Assembly (NCBI GenBank): GCA_004802725.1
Contig: SGPM01000114.1
Location: 1 to 64,000 of the forward strand
Source of the DNA: Antrodiella citrinella
Taxonomy: Eukaryota > Basidiomycota > Agaricomycetes > Polyporales > Steccherinaceae
Direction: 5' to 3'
Length of the DNA: 64,000 nt
Under the pieces are notes generated by a model, which was not told the DNA's origin, did no database searches, and saw nothing but the letters and a program-made list of their open reading frames with translations. Of the stretch, positions 1 through 11,400 are shown one piece after another. The position numbers and the translations under genes were made by a program. Positions within the stretch are counted from its first letter, which is position 1. The number at the start of each line of letters is the position of its first letter.

Positions 1-188
1 ACGGTAAACGTACTCGAAGATCCTCAAGAAGTAAGATACTCTTGAGATCCCTTCGTGTTCAGCAGCTCAGATCTTATCTTCCCTCTATCTCTTTCTCTAA
101 CTGAACGTTAGCGAGATCTCGGATCATTTAACGAACTCTGAATTCGTGAACTGTACTATCTCTAAGCTAAACTACTCTGCATTCGCAG

Positions 189-1722
189 TTACGATCTTAG
201 CAAGGTATAGTACTTCGCACGTTCACAACACAAGCCAGTAGTCATCTGGATTTGCGCGTTGGCCAGTGATTGTTCCACGACGTCCGCGATGGCACGAGAG
301 GCAGGATGGGACGAAGGGTGAACCCGAGCCAGCGCCGCACGACGGCGGAGCGCGGCGAGACATGACGGGAACTCCTCGACGTACGAGACGGAGTCTACGC
401 GGAACGCAGGATGGGTGGCCTCCGAGGAAGCCACGAAAAGGCTCGATGATGGCAACGGTTGGGGCTGACTGTCGGCGCGAGCGGAAATGGCGGCGAGGGC
501 GGCGGAATCCCGGGACTGTTTGTGCGCGCCGCTGTAACTAACGGGAATTGCACCGGGAGATATCTCCCAGTAACAACCCTGCGCAGTACGATGACAGCGA
601 CGGCACCGGCTTTCGCCTTGGTACATGCGACAGTCAACACCGCCTGGAGCTCGGGAGGTCGCGCATTTCAGGCATTTCTACGAAAACGTATCCTGTGTTA
701 GCTGGTAAAAACAAGAAGGATACAATGGCATACCCGTAGCTCCCGGTATACAAACCAGTCGCTGACCTCGGCCGTCGGATCCTCGTCTGGGAATACCTCC
801 TTTTCGGACTTCGTACCCTTCGACCTCTTGACGGCTCGACCGGTATCCCTCTTGCTCGGCTTGCTGTCGGTATAGTCATCCTCGTCCTGGGCATCGTCTT
901 CGTTATCCGTCTCTACGGGTAAAGCGGGACGCGAGCGTCGGACTGCGCGTTCGGGATGACTAGAAGTCTTCCTCGTATTCTTCTTGAGCGCCGGCGCTTT
1001 TCCTACGAGAAGTCGGCCGGAGGTGAGCGCAAACAGACTCGATGGGACCAACTTCTGCGTACCTGACCTAGCAGGAGCCGGCGAGAAGTCCTCCTCGTCG
1101 GAGCTGGGCGGCGCGTCTTTGCGCTTGGAGGGGACGTTCGGTAGAACCGCAGGCGGGGCTGCTTTTGGGGTCGGCCTGGGACGAGTCGCAACTTTCGCAA
1201 TGACCTTCGGCGCGGCCTTCGGACACGAGTCAGTGGACTCGAAAAGAGTACTAGGAACGCACGGAACGTACCTTTTTGCGCCACAGTGCATCCGCCTCGG
1301 CCCACTTCTCTTCAACTCTTGCGGCCTGCGCGGCATAATCTTTGCCGGAAACCGTATCGAGCTCGTCTAGCTCTGACGCGAAGATGTCGGAGCCAACGGG
1401 GGTCCTCGGCATCGCCAGCTCCTCGAAGAAGTCATCCGGAGGGTGCGCGGTGAGCACTCGCTCCTTCAAGGCAGCACGGACGATACCGCGAGCCTCGTCT
1501 AACTTTAGATCATCGAGCGACGGCGCGACATCTGAAGCTTCGCGCTACTCCCGAAGAACACAGTGTGAGGACGATACCATACAGTCGAAAGGCGGGAGCA
1601 CATACCAACAGGAGAACGGTGCGACCGTACCAAGACGAGCGTCCGAACGTTTTGTAGTCGAGCCATTGCACGACATCGGTGAGAGCAGCGGCGAAAATGG
1701 CGGAACGTTGACCGGAGGACAT
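189..1722 (-). CDS. Cysteine-cluster nuclear-type hypothetical protein
   Basis: I do not recognise a named family. Reading from an ATG at 1722, the frame can be followed through short introns to a stop at 189-191, giving roughly 450 residues. The N-terminal part begins MSSGQRSAIFAAALTDVVQW. A middle part has an acidic/helical stretch (EEKWAEADALW) followed by a long Ser/Pro/Lys/Asp-rich linker with basic patches such as KPSKRDTGRAVKRSKG that look like nuclear localisation signals. A clean 56-nt intron (678-733) then leads into a cysteine cluster with spacing C-x2-C-x10-C-x8-C-x2-C-x6-C (starting KCLKCATS, ending RCRRCHRTAQGCYW), which resembles zinc-cluster modules of multi-copy Agaricomycete hypothetical proteins. 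A helical tail rich in Ala/Arg follows. One proposed intron (about 1236-1270) is unusually short, so that joint is uncertain. A DNA- or nucleic-acid-binding role is inference only. Confidence 0.55.
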
Positions 1723-4068
1723 GGCTAGGATGGATGGTTGAGTGGAAAGGGAGGCGAGTGGTGAGTGGGCAGAAGCAGAGAAAGAGGGAAGGAACGGCAC
1801 AGCCAGCGCAACGGATCCACCTAGCCTCGGCGGCGTTCAGGGTCGTGGACTTTACGCGCTCCCGCGTTTGTACGTGACCGCCGTACTATCGACACCGAGT
1901 CCGATTTCGACGGCCCACCGATCGCTCGCCACACAAGTACGTCATTCCATGTCTATCTCGCCGGCAATCTCCCGCACGTGCGCCCACAAGGACCCTCTGC
2001 CGCGTAGACCGGGGACGGTCTAGATTTCAGTTGGGGGGAGATGATGAGCNCCGATTCTCGCTGGTACCCGCGCGCCGCTACTACGCACCTCCTAGCACCC
2101 GTCCTCCTCTACTTCAGCACCTCCGAAGGCTTCTCTCCCGCTACTTCGACTCGTACTCACACCCGAAGCTTCCGACGATCGACCCGCGCATCACCCGCGA
2201 GGTCCGAAATCCCCGAACTCCCGTCCGCGCATAGTCCGGAGCCACGCGAGAGCTATATATCCACCTCCGATACCTTCTTTCACGCCCCCGTTCGTACATC
2301 GTATCCCCCTCGGACATTGTATCGTAGTTTCCGGACCTTTCTCGTACCTTCTCGGACACTTTCGTTTGTCTTATTTCTTATTTCCCGACTCTTTCTAGTA
2401 GCTACCGGTTTGAATAGTCCGTATCCTACTATAAGTAGGCGCACTATGTACATTAGAACAAAGAAGAAGATCCCCCTCCCCTTTTCCCCCTTAATACCTG
2501 TGAGAGCGAAGATTTCACGAACCCCTGCGAACCGCGTGCGTATATTTCTATTGCGATCCCTTTTTGCGTTCTTTGGTTATCCTGCGTTTACTGCGTTGCG
2601 TTGCGTTTCTAACAAGCCCCGAGTTCTACTGCGTTTACTACTGCGTTCACCTTCTACTGCGACCCCATTGCGTTTACGACCCTCTCGACGCCGTGTTTTC
2701 ACCTCTACTCGCTGTTCGATATACCGCTATCGTCCCGCGTACCCTTCCTTTATCTTCGCAATATCGCCCGCGGCCCCTATCGTCCATCGGTCCGGACACT
2801 CTCGGACCTATTCCTGTTAGCTTCGTACTTTCCGCGGGCCCTCTCGATCGCGTTTTATCAGTCAGCTAGTCACGCCATAGCCATTCCGCGCGGTCTAGTA
2901 CTTCTCCGCAGGCTTCGTAGCTATTTCGGTACTACGCTCGTACGGCCTCGAAGGTCACCGGGCGTTGCGCGAGTCATCTCGGACGAAACACGAACATCAC
3001 CGGACTACTCTACTCTATTCCTAGGTCCTCGGCCCACCCTTACGACTCCTCTACTTACGCCCTTGCGTGGTGTCCTCCTCCAGGAGTACCCCCATTGTTG
3101 GGTGGGTTACTTCTGCGTTCAGGAGCCCGTCTGGTGCATCATCGCGCGCAGAGGCTACGAGAGGCACACGAAAAAAGAGAGAGCGAGAGGGGGGGAAAGT
3201 TCGGTGGTTCATTCGAGAAGTGAGAGGGTACTATATATACATGAGAGTGGAGTATGAAGGAGCGGATCGCGAACATAAAGGGACAGAAGACGAAGAAGAA
3301 ACCATACGAGAGAACGAAAACATAGAAACGATTGCCGATTTAGGGAAGTGTGAGTCCGAAAAAGGGAAACCGGAGAACACCGAAGTACGATCGCGAAAGG
3401 CCAGAACGCAAAGTGGAGTCCGTAACAAAATCGCCGTCAAGGAAAAAGAAGAGAAGGGGTATAATGTACTCGCCGAGGCTTCCGGAACAAGGACGCGCGG
3501 TTCTCCCGCACTGCCGGGATCGTACGTCAAGAGCGTCGAGGTGGACTGCCCGCCAACAGTCACCGAGCTGCTTACCCCGAGGGATCGACGTACTAGATGG
3601 CAAGGGTACTCGGCGCGGGTCGCGGAACACGGAAAGCAACAGACGAGAACCGAAACTGTTGAACGAAGATATACGGAAGACAGAAAACCGAGGGGGAGAG
3701 TCCGAATTGAGCCGGAGGTCCGTCCAAGACAAACGACTGCGCGAAGACAATGGGCAAAGGGTACATCGGCGCAATGACCGAAAAGAGAAGAAGTCGAATA
3801 GAAAAGAAAGAAAACACAAATGCGAAGGCGAACGAAGACGAGGGGATGAATACGGAAACGCGAAACGAGGAGGGTCCATGACGTCAGAATGTATGCGTAA
3901 GCGTGAAATTGCGGAAGAAACACGAGACTCAAGGAATAAAGGAAATGCGGGAGTCTTGAGGTTGACGAAGACGTCGCGCGCGTTGATCCGTTCGTAATGC
4001 GCGCATATAATGGGTTTCTAAGTTTTCTGAAAGTCGAAAATTGCGTAGCGCGGCTTTTCTCCACGACA
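1723..4068. other. Gene-poor stretch with strand-asymmetric base composition
   Basis: I find no supportable gene here. From about 2040 to 3060 the plus strand is pyrimidine-rich, and from about 3160 to 3960 it becomes strongly purine-rich (GA runs such as aaaaaagagagagcgagagg near 3171). Open frames exist on both strands in both halves, but their translations are low-complexity Arg/Ser/Thr/Pro or Arg/Glu/Lys text, as expected from biased composition. One ambiguous base is at 2050. I saw no terminal repeats, no reverse-transcriptase or transposase motif, and no obvious inverted repeat between the two halves. It may be degenerate repeat DNA. Confidence 0.5.
2565..2674 (+). repeat. Cluster of TGCGTT hexamers
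   Basis: The hexamer TGCGTT occurs at 2565, 2583, 2592, 2597, 2602, 2630, 2642 and 2669, three of these overlapping (TGCGTTGCGTTGCGTT). Several copies are preceded by CTAC or TTAC, giving a loose CTACTGCGTTTAC pattern. It lies in the pyrimidine-rich half of the gene-poor stretch. This is a short interspersed or degenerate tandem motif; no function can be assigned. Confidence 0.6.
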
Positions 4069-4140
4069 NNATNNNGTCGNNCANNTNNTCTCNANNTNNA
4101 GNNCANGTACGNNNNGNNTNCNNCANNGACTGTGCGNNNG
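4069..4140. other. Ambiguous-base patch at the ECO1 5' end
   Basis: About half of the bases between 4069 and 4142 are N, interspersed with called bases instead of forming one contiguous gap. It falls exactly where the first codons of ECO1 should be, so the start codon and first residues of that gene cannot be read. Confidence 0.9.
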
Positions 4141-5139
4141 NNATCGCCCCCTTCGGAGCTGGCATCTTCGCCCGGGCCTGTGAAGAGAAAGCGCACCCTC
4201 GGAGAACAGTTGTCGTTCCCCAATGCCCCTGCAGTTAAGAAGCCCCGACTGACAGTCAAGGCGAAATCTACCAAAGACAAGGGGAAGCAGAAGCAGCTTA
4301 CGCAGCTTCACTTCGCGCTGGAGACGACCGTGTTGCGGACATGCGCGCTGTGCGATTTGACCTATACGAGAGGCGCACCGGACGACGAGAGCTTGCATAG
4401 GTCACATTGTGCGCGTGTACAGAGAGGCTTGGAGTGGGGGAAAGAAGAGGAACGAGAGGCTGCGAAGGCAAACGTAGAGGAAGTTGTGGGTGACATCCGC
4501 CTTAGGAACGGGACGAAGGGACGGATTATATGCTTCAGAGCTGAAGTAGGCGGGAAAATTGGCACGAAAGTACGACACGATATGATATGCTTCATCGTGG
4601 CAAACACTGATTTAAGGCTTGCCTAGCTGAATACCCTCCTTGAGACTATCAATCTTACCCTGTCCGCTCCTGCGTTGACATCTTCCGTGCTACAAGTCTC
4701 CAAGGTATACCTCTTCCTCCTCACGACCACATCCAAGACGAGCTCCACATCACGCGAGAAGATCGTCGGCTGTGTCATCGCACAACGCATACGCACCGCA
4801 ATGGCCATCGCTCCCGTTGATACCATCCCCGCCCTGGCGGCGACCGAGGACCCAGAACCGAAACAACCGAGACTCATACCCGTCGATGAAGCCACGAACC
4901 TCTACGTCGACCCTACCCCCCTCCCAACACCCATGGGCATACCCCGTCTCTTCGTTTCCTCCACACACCGTCGAATGGGCATAGCCTCACACCTCTTGAC
5001 AGCCGCTGCGAGGAACTTTGTTTTAGGCTATCCTCTCGACCCTGGTAAGGGGGAGGTCGCATTCACTCAGCCTACTGGCGCAGGGAAGGCGGTACTGGAG
5101 AAGTGGGGTAAGGGAGGTGCGAGGATTTACGAGGAGTAA
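4141..5139 (+). CDS. ECO1: Sister-chromatid cohesion acetyltransferase ECO1 (5' end unresolved)
   Basis: Eco1/Ctf7/ESCO proteins acetylate the cohesin subunit Smc3 in the nucleus during S phase, which locks cohesion. Two exons are readable: one from the ambiguous patch to 4569 and one from 4627 to the stop at 5137-5139, joined by a 57-nt intron in phase 0. The first exon has a basic leader (PVKRKRTLGEQLSF) and a C2H2-type zinc finger (CALCDLTY ... LHRSHC). The second exon carries the acetyltransferase domain, including the segment IPRLFVSSTHRRMGIASHLL and the ESCO-typical end FTQPTGAGKAVLEKWG. The readable part is about 314 residues, near the size of yeast Eco1. The start is hidden in the N patch. 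The downstream neighbour GLT1 converges on it with about 300 bp between stops. Confidence 0.9.
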
Positions 5140-5447
5140 GCTTCAGAGGCTTCATCTGCATCTATTTTATTCTGCCTCGCATTTTCGCTGTTTTGTACAT
5201 CCATCTAGATGCTGTATCTTGTCGCCACCACATCTGTCAGATACGCAAGAGCAAAGGGAATAATGACGTCTATATTGCGTGTGACTAGTAATACATTCTG
5301 TATGATATACTGGGAAAGCTGATATTGACCAATAGAGCCATACAGACAACGGACTATGCGTGGAATACATGAGTAGAACATAAAGATGACAACAACAATG
5401 AGGACTTTTAGTCTGTGCAGTGCGAATAATCCTTGTGCGAAGTCATC
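5140..5447. other. Convergent 3' intergenic region ECO1/GLT1
   Basis: This 308-bp A/T-leaning interval lies between the stop codons of two convergent genes. It must hold both 3' untranslated regions and polyadenylation signals. I see no gene, tRNA or repeat in it. Confidence 0.6.
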
Positions 5448-8400
5448 CTAGGCTGCAACTTCTACCACTCCGGACATGTTACTAGTGGGAGGAACGAAGA
5501 CCTGAGGGCGAGAAACCCGTCAGATGGGCATGGACAATGAAAGGTGCAGCACACTCACTCTCTGCTTGATTCCTCCGTCGTTAGGTAATCTAGTAGCACC
5601 CATGAGCCATGAATCTACTTCAGCAGCAGCACCGCGACCCTCACTGAAGCGAGAAGGTCAGTATACTGATAACGTTGTGTGAGGAGAAAAAGAAGACTAA
5701 CTTGATACCCCAGACGATCAACGACTGGCCACGGCGACAATCTCCGGCGGCGAAGACACCCTCAACGTTGGTGGAGTATTTCTTAGAGAAGAAAGGATAA
5801 AATTAGTGCTCTACCCACACTCCGGACAACACACGGCATACCTTCGGCGGAGTCTGGATGTTGGTCCTGGCATCCTGCTTGACTCCAAGGTTCTTGATTG
5901 CCTCGGACTCGGGGCCCAAGAAGCCGAGAGCAAGGAAGACGAGCTGTGCAGGGAAGAACTTCTCAGAACCAGGTACTTCCTCCATCTTCCAGCGTCCACC
6001 ACTGTCCTTCGTCCACTCGACGCGGACGGTGTTAAGACCCTGAAGCTGGCCTTCCTCGTTGACTACAAAGTCCTTGGTGGAGATGCAGTACTCGCGAGGA
6101 TCTAGAAGACTGTGAGTAAAATATAGTCCACGACTCGGCGTAAAGACATACCATTTCCAAAGTGAGCTGCGACCTCGGTGTGGCCGTAGTCGGTCCTGAA
6201 GATCCTTGGCCACTGGGGCCAGGGGTTATCCCTACCACGAGCACCAGGGGGCTTCGGCAGCAATTCAAAGTTCGTGACGGACTTGGCACCATGGCGCATA
6301 GCAGTTCCGATACAATCGTTTCCAGTATCACCACCACCGATGACGATGACATCCTTGCCCTTTGCGCTGATGTAGTTGCTGTCCCCAAGTTCAGAATCGA
6401 GCAACGACTTGGTGTTCATCTTCAGGTATTCCATGGCAAAGTGGATACCGTCCGCTTGACGGTTGGGGATCTTCAGATCACGGGGCCACGTTGCACCAGT
6501 GGCAAGAACAACAGCATCGTTCTCGGAACGGAGATCCTCGACATCGACGTCGACACCAACATTAGCGTTAGGAACAAAGGTCTAGGTAGGTGTATGAGAA
6601 CAGTAATGTTGAATAAGCATATCCAGACTTACCACTCCCTCGGCAGCCATCAAGTCCAAACGACGTTGAACGATAGCCTTGTCAAGCTTCATGCTGTGAG
6701 GCAAAAGAACCCGTGATCAGAATTTGTGTATCGACAACGAGTTTCATGACATACTTCGGGATCCCATACATGAGGAGACCTCCCATGCGGTCGTTACGGT
6801 CATAAACCGTGACAGTGTGGCCAGCCTTGTTCAACTGATCGGCCGTTGCCAGTCCAGCAGGGCCGGACCCAATAATCGCGATACTCTTGCCAGTACGGAA
6901 CTGTGGCGGACTCGGGGCCATCCATCCCATCTCGAAGCCCTATTAGGTAAATGTAAGTACATGGATGTCAAGCGTCCATAAGGAACTTGGCTTACTTTGT
7001 CGATAATGGCACACTCAATGCTCTTGATGCCAACAGGCTGTTCGTTGATGCCCAAAACGCATGCACCCTCGCACGGGGCGGGGCACACACGACCGGTGAA
7101 CTCGGGGAAGTTGTTGGTCAACAGCAATCGGTTGAGTGCGTCTTGCCATTGCCCCTTGAAAACGAGGTCGTTCCACTTGGGAATGACATTGGAGACCGGA
7201 CACCCGCTATCAGATTGGCAGAAAGGAACACCACAATCCATGCATCGCGCAGACTGATAAGATAACTCCGACTCAGTCAGGCGATTGGAAATCTCTTTCC
7301 AATCTTTGACACGCTTCCTGGGGGGACGGTAGGCCTCGGTCAGTCGCTTGTACTTCATGAAGCCTCGGGTCTTGTCGAGCTTCTGCGCACGTTGCCGTGT
7401 GGTTGCGTCGTCGATGAGCGAATCCTCCATGTCGAGCATCGAGGCCTCGACCCGAGTCTTGGAGGAAGAGCGGCTGGTCTGGATAGAAGGAGTGGGGGGC
7501 GGTTCATTCGCACGGAGAACCTCGCCAATATCCTCGGAAGCAAGATCGACCTGGCTGGCAGTGCGCGAAGGAATGAGGTCGATGACACTCTGACGAATCT
7601 TCTCCTCCTTTGCCTTCGCTGTCTGCTCGTCCAAGATCCGCTTGTAGTCCAACGGCATGACACGGACGAAGAGAGGAAGGAGATGGTGGAAGTCGTGGAG
7701 CACACGATCAGCAACCTCGGATTGAGTGAAGTGACGGTGGTCCTCAATGAGGCCGCGCAGCTCAGCAATCTCGCGGGGATCGCTGACCTTGCCGAGCTCG
7801 ACCATCTCAAGGTTGACCTTGGAGGCGAAGGTATGCGCAGTGTCGAGGACGTACGCGATACCACCGCTCATTCCGGCGGCGAAGTTGCGTCCAGTGGTAC
7901 CAAGGACAACAACGCGTCCACCAGTCATGTACTCGCATCCGTGATCACCAGTACCCTCGACAACAGCGTTGGCACCGGAGTTACGAACGGCGAAACGCTC
8001 AGCTGCAACACCACGAACGAAAGCTTCTCCGGAAGTAGCGCCGTAGAGGCAGACATTACCGATGATGATATTCTCTTCGGCCTTGAATGTGGACTGTTTG
8101 GGAGGGTAGACGATGAGACGACCACCAGACAGACCCTTTCCGACGTAATCGTTGGCGTCACCCTCGAGCTCGATGGTGATACCAGGCGCGAGGAAAGCAC
8201 CAAGCGATTGACCAGCAGATCCCTTCATGCTGATGTGGATCGTGTCGCGGGGAAGGCCCTCCTCGCCGTAAAGCTTGGAGACCCTGTACGACAACGATGT
8301 ACCAAGGGCACGATCAGTGTTGGTGACATCGCAGTCAATGTGAACAGGCAAGCCCTTCGACAGAGCCGGCTCGGATTCGTCGATGAACTTGTTGTCGAGA

Positions 8401-11400
8401 CGAATATACAACTTGTGGTCTTGTGCGCGCACGCGGTAAGTGGCAGCTCCCGGGCGCATTTGCCAGGCAGGCTTCAGGATAGCCGACAGATCCAAATGGG
8501 CGGTCTTAGGTGTACGGAGCTTCTCGTTGACCTTCAACATGTCAGAACGACCAACCATCTCGTTGATGGTGCGGAAACCGAGCTTGGCCATGTATGATCG
8601 CAGATCCTCAGCTAAATAGTAGAAGAAGTTGATGACCTGCTCAGGTTGACCGGCAAACTTAGCGCGAAGCTGCGGGTCCTGAGTAGCAATACCGACAGGG
8701 CAAGTGTTCACTGAGAACAATATCAGTCAACGGAAGTGGTATCGGAGAAATTGACATACAGTGGCACTTTCTCATCATGATACAACCCATAGCGATCAGA
8801 GGAGTCGTCGCGAAACCCCACTCTTCAGCACCAAGCAAGCACGCGATGGCAATGTCACGACCAGTACGGACCTGACCATCTGTCTGGACGGTCACGCGTC
8901 CACGGAGATCGTTGAGGACGAGAGTCTGATGAGTCTCCGCGAGACCCAACTCCCAAGGAAGACCGGCATACTTGATACCAGTCCAGCGAGATGCACCAGT
9001 ACCACCGTCGTGGCCTGAGATGAGAATGTGATCCGCCTTGGCCTTGGCGACACCGCTGGCAACGATACCGACACCGACCTCGGAGACAAGCTTGACGGAG
9101 ACACGGGAGCGAGGGTTGGAACACTTCAAATCGTAGATGAGCTGCTTCAGATCCTCAATGGAGTAAATGTCGTGGTGAGGAGGGGGCGAGATGAGACCAA
9201 CACCGGCAGTGGAGTGACGAGTGCGGGCAATGGACTGAGAGACCTTGTGTCCGGGAAGTTCACCTCCCTCACCAGGCTTGGCACCCTGAGCCATCTTGAT
9301 CTGGAGCTCGTCAGCGTCGGCGAGATAGTTGGAAGTGACACCGAAACGTCCAGAGGCAATTTGCTTGATCGCGGAACGCATCGTATCTCCGCTACCAAGA
9401 ACGGTAGATCTCTCTGCGTCTTCACCTCCTTCACCAGTGTTGGACTTGCCGCCAAGACGGTTCATGGCAATGGCGAGTGTGGAATGTGCCTCCATGGAAA
9501 TAGAGCCGTACGACATAGCGCCGGTGACAAAGCGACGAACAATCTCGTTCCAGGGCTCGACCTGCTCCACAGGAATCGGTGTTGTGTTCTCGTAGCGGAA
9601 ATCAAGGAGACCGCGAAGGTGAATTGCTTGTGTCTGTGAGTCTGCGTTCTTAGTGTACGCGTCGAAGGCCGACTGGTTCTTCTCGCGGACGGCGTCCTGC
9701 AAGTGAGCAATACCGGCGGGGTCGTTAATGTGGGCCTCGCCACCAGATCGCCAGTGGTACTCGCCGGACTCGGGCATTCCGGGAGGGATGATAGTTTCGC
9801 GCGACGGCCAGCCACGCTCGTGGGTCTCGAAAGCATCCATGGCCAGCAAATCAAACGTAGCTCCTTGTACACGACTCGCAGTTCCGATGAAGCAGATGTC
9901 GACAACCTCGGAGTGGAGGCCTAGTGCCTCGAAGATCTGAGCTCCCTTGTACGACTGGAGCGTCGAGATACCCATCTTGGACATGACCTTGAGGATACCG
10001 TTGTTGACGGACGTGCGGTAGTTGCCTACGAGGTCGTCAACAGTCTCTACATCCTTGACACTAAAAGAAGCTTATTAGCTGAGGTAACATGACGCGTGAT
10101 ACATGGCTACTCACAGCTGCTCCCTGACGATCTTGTGAATGCATTCCATGATCAACCACGGGCAGATAGCGTCGGCGCCGTATCCCAAGAGGACACAAAG
10201 GTGGTGAACTTCACGTGCCTCTCCAGTCTCGACCATCAAAGCGACCTTAGCACGCTTCTTTTGGGAGACGAGATGGTGGTGCACGCCACCGACCGCGACC
10301 AGCGCGGATAAGGGTATACGCGAAGGACCAGTCTGACGATCGGAGAGAATGATGACCTTGATACCATCGTCAACGGCTTGAATTGCCTCTGCGCATACAC
10401 GCTCGAGGGCAGTCCGGTACCCTGGCAGGCCTTGCTCCTTGGGGAAGGTGATGTCGATGACCGTTGAATGCCAAGTCGCGTAAGCGTACTTCAGGTTCTT
10501 CATGGAGTTCATTTCTTCCATAGAGAGAATGGGAGACTTGAGCAGAATACGATGGCATTGCTCGGGCTTCATCTCCAAAAGGTTGCCCTCTGGACCAACG
10601 TAGGCCTCCAAAGACATGACGATGCTCTCGCGAATAGGGTCAATGGGAGGGTTGGTGACTTGGGCGAAAAGCTGGCGGAAGTAGTCGTATATGAGACGTG
10701 GCTGGGTAGACATGCAAGCCAATGGCGCATCGTTACCCATGGAGCCGAGGGCTTCCTTGCCGTCATTGACCATGGGAAGCATGAGGAGGGTGAGCTGTTC
10801 GACAGTGTAGCCGAAAGCGAGGAGCTTAGGGTCGGTGCTGAGTGTGTACTCGTCGATAGAAGGTCGGACCGATTGGGAACGCATGACACGCTTGACAATG
10901 TTAGGAAGGTGGAGGACGTGGGTCTCGATCCATGACGCAAAGTTCTGCTTGCGAGCAGTGTTGCGCTTCAGCTCCTTGTCGTCTACAATGCGTCCTTCAT
11001 GGGTATCGACCAACAGCATACGGCCAGGTTTGAGACGACCCTTCGACACGACTTTCTCGGGAGGGATGACAACGGCGCCAACCTCGGAGGCGCAGACGAT
11101 AATATCCTCGCTGGTGACGACGTAACGACACGGTCTCAATCCGTTACGATCAAGATTCGCGCCACAGTAACGTCCGTCGCTAAAGGCGAAGAGAGCAGGA
11201 CCATCCCAGGGCTCCTGAAGACAAGCTGCCCAGTTGTAAAACGCCTTCTTCTCAGGGTCCATCGTCTCGTTCCCTTGCCATGCCTCAGGAATGAGCATCA
11301 TGACAGCCTCGGGAAGCGTAAGGACACCATTGACCACGAGAAGTTCGAGAACGTTATCGAAAGCCGCGGAGTCAGATCCACCCGATTCGATGATAGGGTA

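Noticed and set aside
1..188. Possible exon or repeat at the left edge
   Set aside because: No open frame or repeat pattern; probably 3' untranslated sequence of the Cys-cluster gene.
2041..2820. 259-residue plus-strand open frame in the pyrimidine-rich block
   Set aside because: Its text is Arg/Ser/Thr/Pro low-complexity with no domain, as expected from composition; no start context or splice support.
3067..3997. Overlapping plus-strand frames of 215-236 residues in the purine-rich block
   Set aside because: They are Arg/Glu/Lys/Gly-rich in two overlapping frames at once, a sign of biased composition and not of a gene.
3231..4280. 349-residue open frame on the minus strand
   Set aside because: It overlaps ECO1 on the opposite strand, passes through the ambiguous patch, and its translation is Ser/Leu/Arg/Phe-rich low-complexity text from the GA-rich block.
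7392..8597. 401-residue plus-strand open frame
   Set aside because: It lies exactly opposite highly conserved GLT1 coding sequence; its Val/Asp/Gly/Leu-rich text is the usual mirror of a real coding frame.
9028..9639. 203-residue plus-strand open frame
   Set aside because: Antisense to conserved GLT1 coding sequence.
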